From Dastarcus helophoroides (Eukaryota > Arthropoda > Insecta > Coleoptera > Bothrideridae), in assembly GCA_028583605.1 (NCBI GenBank), contig CM053331.1:40243283-40307282 (forward strand): a stretch of DNA of 64,000 nucleotides, written 5' to 3'. Under the pieces are notes generated by a model. The model had not been told where the DNA came from, made no database searches, and worked only from the letters and a program-made list of their open reading frames with translations. How positions within the stretch are numbered: position 1 is the first letter of the stretch; every line of letters begins with the position of its first letter. The translations under genes were made by a program, and so were the position numbers. This document shows positions 56,595 to 64,000 of this stretch, in pieces.

Positions 56595-59500
56595 CGACGA
56601 CTTTATGGTCCCAAGTTATATATTAACATGAAAAGAAGGATATTTTGTTAAGTAACGTTTTTTAAAGGAAATTTTTACCTTCAAGCAAAGATTTATGCTC
56701 TAAGTTATATTTCAGCCTAAGAACAAAGAATTTCGGTTCCTCGGCTTCCTTCAATCATATTTCAGCCTGAAAACGACGAATTTGTGGTCCTAAGTTTGCC
56801 TGAAACAAAGAATTTCTGCTACCTAATCTCTTTAATCAAATTTCAGTCTGCCATTAATGAATTCGTGCTCTCGAGCAATATTTCAGCCCTGAAAACAAAA
56901 AACTGTATTTCTTGGTTCTCTTCAATTATATTTTAGTCTAAAAACGACAATTTTCTGATCTCAAATTATATTTTGGCCTAAAGAGAAAGAATTTGTTCTA
57001 CCTAATTTTTTCTAATCAAATTTCAACTTTCAGCCGAAGAATTTATGCTCTGAGTTACATTTTAACCTGAAAACATAGATCTTATGCTCCCCCAGCTTTC
57101 CTTAATCATATTTCAACCTGAAAATAACGAATTTGTGGTCCTAAGTTAGCCTGAAATAAAGAATTTTTGCTACCTAATCTCTTCAGTCAAATTTCAGTCT
57201 GCAATTAATGAATTCGTGCTCTCGAGCAATATTTCAGCTCTGAAAACAAAAAACAGTATTTTTTGGCTCTCTTTAATCATATTTCAGTCTAAAAATGACA
57301 AATTTTCTGATCTCAAGTTATATTTTGGCCTGAAAAGAAAGAATTTGTTCGACCTAATTTTTTTAAATCAAATTTCAACTTTCAACCGAAGAATTCAAGC
57401 TCTGAGTTATATTTCACCCTGAAAAAATAGAACTTGTGCTCCTCCAGCTTTTGTCAATCATATTTCAGCCTGAAAAAAACGAATTTGTGGTCCTAAGTTA
57501 GCCTAAAACAAAGAATTCCTGTTACTTAATCTCTTCAATCAAATTTCAGTCTGCAATTAATGAATTCGTGCTCTCGAGCAATATTTCAGCCCTGAAAACA
57601 AAAAACTGTATTTCTTGGCTCTCTTTAATCTTATTTCAGTTTAAAAACGACAATTTTCTGATCTCAAGTTATATTTTGGCCTGAAAAGAAAGAATTTGTT
57701 CGACCTTATTTTTTTTAATCAAATTTCAATTTTCAGCCGAAGAATTTATGCTCTGAGTTATATTTCACCCTGAAAAAATAGAACTTATGCTCTTCCAGCT
57801 TTTGTCAATCATATTTCAGCCTTTTCAGCCGAAGAATTTATGCTCTGAGTTACATTTTAACCTGAAAACATAAAACTGATGCTTACCCAGCCTTCCTCAA
57901 TCATATTTCAACCTGAAAACAACGAATTTGTGGTCCTAAGATAGCCTGAAACAAAGAATTCCTGCTACCTAATCTCTTCAATCAAATTTCAGTCTGCAAT
58001 TAATGAATTCGTGCTCTCGAGCAATATTTCAGCCCTGAAAAAAAAAACTGTATTTCTTGGTTCTCTTCAGTTGTATTTCAGTCTAAAAACGACAATTTTC
58101 TGATTTCAAGTTATTTTTTGGCCTAAAAAGTAAGAATTTGTTCTACCTAAATTTTTTCTAATCAAATTTCAACTTTCAACCGAAGAATTCATGCTCTGAG
58201 TTACATTTTACTCTGAAAACATAGAACTTATGCTTCCCCAGCTTTCCTTAATCATATTTTAGCCTGAAAACAACGAATTTGTGGTACTGAGTGAGCCTGA
58301 AACAAAGAATTCCTGCTACCTAATCTCTTCAATCGAATTTTAGTCTGCAATTAATAAATTCGTGCTCTGGAGCAATATTTCAGCCCTGAAAACAAAAAAC
58401 CGTATTTTTCTATTCTCTCCAATCATACTTTAGTCTAAAAAGGACAATTTTCTGATCTCAAATTATATTTTGGCCTGAAAAGAAAGAATTTGTTCGACCT
58501 AAATTTTTTCTAATCAAATTTCAACTTTCAGTCGAAGAATTCAAGCTCTGAGTTATATTTTAGCCTGACAAAATAGAACTTATGCTCCCCCAGCTTTTGT
58601 CAATTATATTTCAGCCTGAAAAAAACGAATTTGTGATACTAAGTTAGCCTAAAACAAGGAATTCCTGCTACTTAATCTCTTCAATCAAATTTCAGTCTGC
58701 AATTAATGAATTCGTGCTCTCGAGCAATATTTCAGCCCTAAAAACAAAAAACAGTATTTCTTGGCTCTCTTCAATCATATTTCAGTCTAAAAACGACAAA
58801 TTTTCTGATCTCAAGTTATATTTTGGCCTGAAAAGAAAGAATTTGTTCGACCTAATTTTTTTAAATCAAATTTCAATTTTCAGCCGAAGAATTTATGCTC
58901 TGAGTTATATTTCAGCTTAAAAACATAGAACTTATGCTCCTCCAGTTTTTTTCAATCATATTTAAGCCTGTAAACAACGAATTTGTGGTCCTAAGTTGGC
59001 CTGAAACAAAGAATTCCTGCTACCTAATCTCTTCAATCAAATTTCAGTCTGCAATTAATGAATTCGTGCTCTCGAGCAATATTTCAGCCCTGAAAACAAA
59101 AAACAGTATTTCTTGGCTCTCTTCAATCATATTTCAGTCTAAAAATGACAAATTTTCTGATCTCAATTTATATTTTGGCCTGAAAAGAAAGAATTTGTTC
59201 GACCTAATTTTTTTTAATCAAATTTCAACTTTCAACCGAAGAATTCAAGCTCTGAGTTATATTTCAGCCTGAAAAAATAGAACTTATGCTCCCCCAGCTT
59301 TTGTCAATCATATTTCAGCCTGAAAAAAACGAATTTGTGATACTAAGTTAGCCTAAAACAAGGAATTCCTGCTACTTAATCTCTTCAATCAAATTTCAGT
59401 CTGCAATTAATGAATTCGTGCTCTCGAGCAATATTTCAGCCCTGAAAACAAAAAACTGTATTTCTTGGTTCTCTTCAATCATATTTCAGTCTAAAAACGA

Positions 59501-60290
59501 CAATTTTCTAATTTCAAGTTATTTTTTCGCCTTAAAAGTAAGAATTTGTTCGACCTAATTTTTTTAAATCGAATTTCAACTTTCAACCGAAGAATTCAAG
59601 CTCTGAGTTATATTTCACCCTGAAAAAATAGAACTTGTGCTCCCCCAGCTTTTGTCAATCATATTTCAGCCTGAAAAAAACGAATTTGTGGTCCTAAGTT
59701 AGCCTAAAACAAGGAATTCCTGCTACTTAATCTCTTCAATCAAATTTCAGTCTGCAATTAATGAATTCGTGCTCTCGAGCAATATTTCAGCCCTGAAAAC
59801 AAAAAACTGTATTTCTTGGTTCTCTTCAATCATATTTCAGTCTAAAAATGACAATTTTCTGATTTAAAGTTATTTTTGCGCTTTAAAAGTAAGAATTTGT
59901 TCGACCTAATTTTTTTTAATCAAATTTCAACTTTCAACCGAAGAATTCATGCTCTAAGTTATATTTCAGCCTGAAAGCATAAAACCTATGCTTTCCCAGC
60001 TTTTCTCAATCATATTTCAGCCTGAAAAAAACGAATTTGTGGTCCTAAATTAGGCTGAAACAAGGAATTTTTGCCACCTAATTACTTCAACCAAATTTCA
60101 GTCTGCAGTCAATGAATTCGTGTTCTTATGCGATATTTCAGCCTGAAGACAAAAAATTGCACTTTTTGGCTCTCTTCAATCATATTTCAGTCTAAAAACG
60201 ACAATTTTATGATCTTTTGGTATATTTTAGCCTGAAAAGAAAGAATTTGTTCTACCTAATTTTTTTAAATCAAATTTCAACTTTCAACCG
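56595..60290. repeat. family R3, 352-bp higher-order array, ~9 copies
   Basis: ctcgagcaatatttcagc lies at 56869, 57221, 57573, 58016, 58367 (variant), 58719, 59071, 59423 and 59773. The spacing is 350-352 bp except for one of 443 bp that holds an extra block of about 91 bp (57830-57920). 352 equals eight blocks of 44 bp. Typical blocks are gcctgaaaagaaagaatttg, ttcaaccgaagaattcatgc and gtcctaagttagcctgaaac. No gene. Confidence 0.94.
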
Positions 60291-62131
60291 AAGAATTCTT
60301 ACTCTGAGTTAGGATTTCAGCCTGAAAGCAAAGAACTTGAATTTACTTAGCATTCTTCAAGCATATTTAAGCCTGAAAATGACTCAAATTAGCCTGAAAT
60401 AAAGAATTTGTGTTACCCAACTTTCTTTAATCAAGTTTCAGCCTGCAGTCAAATAATTCGTGCCCTCGAGTTATATTTCAGCCTGAAATGAAAAAAATTA
60501 TGCTGTTTGGCTCCCATTAATCATGTTTTAGCCTAAAAATGACGAATTTATAGTCTTTAGTTATATATTAGCCTGAAAAGAAAAAAATTGTGTTACCTAA
60601 CTTTCTTCAATCAAATTTTAAAGTGTAACCAAAGAATTCGTGCTCTGAGATATATTTCAGCCTGAAAACATAGAATTTATGCTCATTTAGCTTTTTTTAG
60701 TCATATTTCAGCCTGAAAATGACCAATCTACGATCTCAAGTTACCCGGAAACAAAAAATTTGTGCTGCTTAGTTTCATCGTTCGAATTTCAGCCTGCAAT
60801 AAAAAAATTCGTGCCCTTAAGTTATATTTTAGTCTGAATACAAAAAATGTGTCATCTTTGACTCTCTTCAGCCAAATTTCAGCCTAAAAAAGACGATTTT
60901 ATGGTCTTAAGTTATATATTAGCTTGAAAAGAAAGAATTTGTGTAAACTAACTTTTTTTAATCAAATTTCTACCATCAGCCAAAGAGTCATGCTCTCTTT
61001 AAGTTATATTCCAGCCTGAAAACAAAGAATTTCTGCTGCCCTAGCGTGCGTCAGTCATATTTCAGCCTGAAAATGGCAAATTTCTGGTCTCAAATGAGCC
61101 TGAAAGAGAGAATTTGAGCTACCTAACTTTCTTCAATCATATTTCAGTCTGCAATTAAATAATTCGCAACTTCAAGTTATATTTCAGCCTGAAAACAAAG
61201 AATTTATGCTGCCCTAGCGTGCTTCAGTCATATTTCAGCCTGAAAATAACAAATTTCTGGCCTCAAATGAACCTGAAACAGAGAATTTGAGGTACCTAAT
61301 TTTCTTCAATCATATTTCAGTCTGCAATTAAATAATTTGTAACTTCAAGTTATATTTCAGCCTGAAAACAAAGAATTTATGCTGCCCTAGTGTGCTTCAG
61401 TCATATTTCAGCCTGAAAATGACAAATTTCTGGTCTCAAATGAGCCCGAAACAGAGAATTTGACGTACCTAACTTTCTTCAATTAAATTTCAGCCTGCAA
61501 TCAAATAATTTGTGTCCTCAAATTATATTTCAGCCTGAAAATAAAAAGCGTGTACTCTTGGCTCCCTTTAATCATATTTGAGCCTGAAAACTGCAATTTT
61601 TTAGTCTTCAGTTATATATTATCCTGAAAAGAAAATTATTGTCTTACCTAACTTTATCTAATCAAAGTTTTTAGCTTATAACCAAAGAAGTCACGCTTTT
61701 AGTTATATTTCAGCTAGAAAACAAAGAGTTTATGCTCCATTCAATTATATTTGAGCCTGAAAACGAGGTAATTGCAGTCTTAAGTTAGCCTGAAACAAAG
61801 AATTTTAGCTAACTAACTTCCTTCAATCAAATTTGAGCCTGCAATCAAATAATGCGTGCCTTCAGGTTATATTTCAGCTTGACAACTGAAAATGTATGCT
61901 CTTTGGCCCCCTTTAATACAATTTTAGCCTGAAAGTGGCCATTTTACATTCTTCAGTTATATACTAGTCTGAGAAGAAAAAAATTGTGTTAGCTAATTTT
62001 CTCCAGTCAAACTTCAACTTGTAACCAAAGAATTCGTGCTCTCAGTTATATTTCAGCTGGAAAACAAAGAATTTGTGCTCTTTAGCTCCCTATAATTACA
62101 TTTCAGCCTGAAAACGACAAATCTGTTATCC
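60291..62131. repeat. family R3, diverged part with a 173-bp triplet
   Basis: R3 blocks with weak larger order. Between 61010 and 61540 three copies of a 173-bp unit are marked by ctgccctagcgtg at 61036, 61209 and 61382. From about 61480 on the text is similar to 62720-63370, as part of a duplication of about 1241 bp that includes the following 15-bp array. Confidence 0.9.
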
Positions 62132-62341
62132 TAAAGCCTGTAGTCTTAAAGCCTGTAGTCTTAAATTTTGTGGTCTTAAAGCGGGTAGTTTTAAAGCCTG
62201 TAGTCTTAAAGCCTGTAGTCTTAAAGCCTGTAGTCTTAAAGCCTCTAGTCTTAAAGCCTGTAGTCTTAAGGCCTCTAGTCTTAAAGCCTGTAGTCTTAAA
62301 GCCTGTAGTCTTAAAGCCTGTAGTCCAAAACCTGTAGTATT
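62132..62341. repeat. 15-bp minisatellite, first array (~14 copies)
   Basis: Perfect or one-off copies of ttaaagcctgtagtc. A variant copy ttaaagcgggtagtt lies near 62176. It starts inside an R3 unit right after gaaaacgacaaatctgttat and ends at ccaaaacctgtagtattgaa, after which R3 resumes. Confidence 0.97.
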
Positions 62342-63372
62342 GAAGGTTGAAACAAAGAATTTTTGCTACCTAACTTCCTTTAATCAAACTTCAGCCTGCA
62401 ATCAAATACTTCGTGTCCCCAAGTTATATTTCAGCCTGAAAATAAAAAGCGTGTGCTTTTTGGCTCCCTTTAACCACATTTAAGCCTGAAAACTGAAATT
62501 TTATAGTCTTCAGTTATATATTATCCCGAAAAGAAAAAAATTGTGTTATCTAAACAAATTTCAGCTTGTAACCAAAAAATTTAGGCTTTCAGTTATATTT
62601 CAGCTTGAAAACAAAGAGTGTTTACGCTCTCTAGCTCCATTCAATTATATTTGAGCCTGAAAACGACGAAATTGCAGTCTCAAGTTAGCCTGAAACAAAG
62701 AATTTTTGCTACCTAACTTTCTCCAATCAAATTTCAGCCTGCAATCAAATAATTCGTGTTCTCAAGTTATATTTCAGCCTGAAAATAAAGAACGTGTACT
62801 TCTTGGCTAGTTTAAATCATATTTGAGCCTGAAAACTGAAATTTTATAGTCTTCAGTTATATATTATCCTGAAAAGAAAAAAAAATGTGTTACCTAATCA
62901 AATTTCAGCTCGTAACCAATGAATTCACGCTTTTAGTTACATTTCAGCTATAAATCAAAGAATATATGCTCTTTAGCTCCCTTCAATTATATTTGAGCCT
63001 GAAAACGACGAAATTGCAGTCTCAAGTTAACCTGAAACGAAGAATGTTTGTTACCTAACTTTCTTCAATCAAATTTCAACATGCAATCAAATAATGCGTG
63101 CGTTCAGGTTATATTTCAGCCTGACAACTAAAAATGTATGCTCTTTGGCTCCCTTCAATCCAATTTTAGCCTCAAAGTGACCATTTTACAGTCTTCAATT
63201 ATATATTAGTCTGAGAAGAAAAAAATTGTGTTGGCTAATTTTCTCCAGTCAAATTTCAACTTGTAACCAAAGAATTCGTGCTTTCAGTTATATTTCAGCT
63301 GGAAAACAAAGAATTTGTGCTTTTTAGCTCCCTATAATTACATTTCAGCCTGAAAACGACGAATCTGTTATC
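62342..63372. repeat. family R3 between the two 15-bp arrays
   Basis: R3 blocks (gagcctgaaaacgacgaaat, cttcagttatatattatcct). The last 300 bp repeat the text found before the first 15-bp array with an offset of about 1241 bp. Confidence 0.9.
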
Positions 63373-64000
63373 CTAAAGCCTGTAGTCTTAAAGCCTGTAG
63401 TCTTAAAGCCTGTAGTCTTAAAGCCTGTATTCTTAAAGCCTGTAGTCTTAAAGCCTGTAGTCTTAAAGCCTGTAGTATTAAAGTTTGTGGTCTTAAAGCG
63501 GGTAGTCTCAAAGCCTGTAGTCTTAAAACCTGTAGTCTTAAAGCCTGTAGTCTTAATGTTTCTAGTCTTAAAGCCTGTAGTCTTAAAGCCTGTAGTCTTA
63601 AAGCCTCTAGTCTTAAAGCCTGTAGTCTTAAAGCCTGTAGTCTTAAAGCCTCTAGTCTTAAAGCCTATAGTCTTAAAGCCTGTAGTCTTAAAGCCTGTAG
63701 TCTTAAAGCCTGTAGTCTTAAAGCCTGTAGTATTAAAGGCTGTGGTCTTAAAGCGGGTAGTCCTAAAGGCTGTAGTCTTAAAGCCTGTAGTCTTAAGGCC
63801 TCTAGTCTTAAGGCCTCTAGTCTTAAAGCCTGTAGTCTTAAAGCCTGTAGTCTTAAAGCCTGTAGTCTTAAAGCCTGTAGTCTTAAAGCCTGTAGTCTTA
63901 AAGCCTGTAGTCTTAAAGTCTGTAGTCTTAAAGCCTGTAGTCTTAAAGCCTGTAGTCTTAAAGCCTCTAGTCTTAAAGCCTATAGTCTTAAAGCCTGTAG
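63373..64000. repeat. 15-bp minisatellite, second array, runs off the window
   Basis: At least 41 copies of ttaaagcctgtagtc with sporadic variants (cctctag, cctatag). The variant phrase aaagcgggtagtc occurs at 63495 and 63750, 255 bp apart, which is 17 units, so a higher-order unit is forming. It starts at the same R3 position as the first array (after gaatctgttatcc). Its true length is unknown. Confidence 0.97.

Noticed and set aside
62132..64000. CRISPR-like appearance of regular short repeats
   Set aside because: Units are contiguous without unique spacers, the genome is eukaryotic, and no cas-type genes are present.
63373..64000. Possible telomere or subtelomere at the right edge
   Set aside because: The 15-bp unit does not match insect telomeric TTAGG or TCAGG repeats, and the array is only cut by the window end.

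Overview
This window is AT-rich nuclear DNA of a eukaryote, most likely an arthropod (an insect such as a beetle is my guess, but the species cannot be read from the sequence). The reasons are: no dense coding on either strand, no bacterial gene organisation, tRNA-derived fragments, hAT-like non-autonomous transposons with 8-bp target duplications, and tens of kilobases of minisatellite and satellite arrays with higher-order periodicity. I find no convincing protein-coding gene. The open frames present are nearly all by-products of repeats whose period is a multiple of three (15, 21, 90 and 189 bp), which keeps frames open on both strands. The one candidate gene part is a possible 5' exon near 6.5-6.83 kb on the + strand, ending in a good splice donor.

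Layout. 1-1745: 21-bp minisatellite with roughly 440-484-bp higher-order units. 1746-3990: single-copy DNA with a small inverted-repeat element (2598-2800) and a dispersed repeat called E1 here (3344-3450) that carries a hammerhead-like motif. 3991-5845: a different 20-bp minisatellite. 5846-7030: single-copy island with the candidate promoter and first exon. 7031-12297: 21-bp-derived arrays again, including a roughly 340-bp higher-order array, interrupted by E1. 12298-15306: single-copy DNA with a 363-bp hAT-like MITE with perfect target duplications (12955-13333) and a tRNA-like sequence. 15307-17483: hAT-like element copy 1 with a minisatellite inside. 17484-20560: single-copy DNA, a tRNA-derived fragment, a GC-rich 22-bp minisatellite and an E1 palindrome. 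20561-24890: a repeat family with a 170-bp satellite (7 copies) and its apparent parent, a 361-bp repeat. 25391-29740: about 285-bp repeats in one orientation followed by seven 466-bp repeats in the other. 30001-32440: the largest single-copy island. 32441-64000: a huge complex family built on a short core (GCCTGAAAACAAAGAATTTG-like) with many local higher-order periods (715, 271, 934, 352, 173 and 1241 bp), broken by hAT copy 2 (36663-39003), by hAT copy 3 with a 7.7-kb hairpin-bearing satellite (42254 to about 51185), and by two 15-bp arrays, the last of which runs off the window end.

How the parts work together. Three related hAT-like termini (CAGTGGCGGCTCG) each enclose different AT-rich tandem DNA, and a smaller MITE is nested in one of them. 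A short foldback repeat (E1) occurs singly at several places and also forms the hairpin of every 189-bp monomer of the large satellite. This suggests a history in which transposon insertions, above all palindromic ones, became seeds for local tandem amplification. If the 6.83-kb donor is real, the downstream arrays lie in a very long intron on the sense strand.
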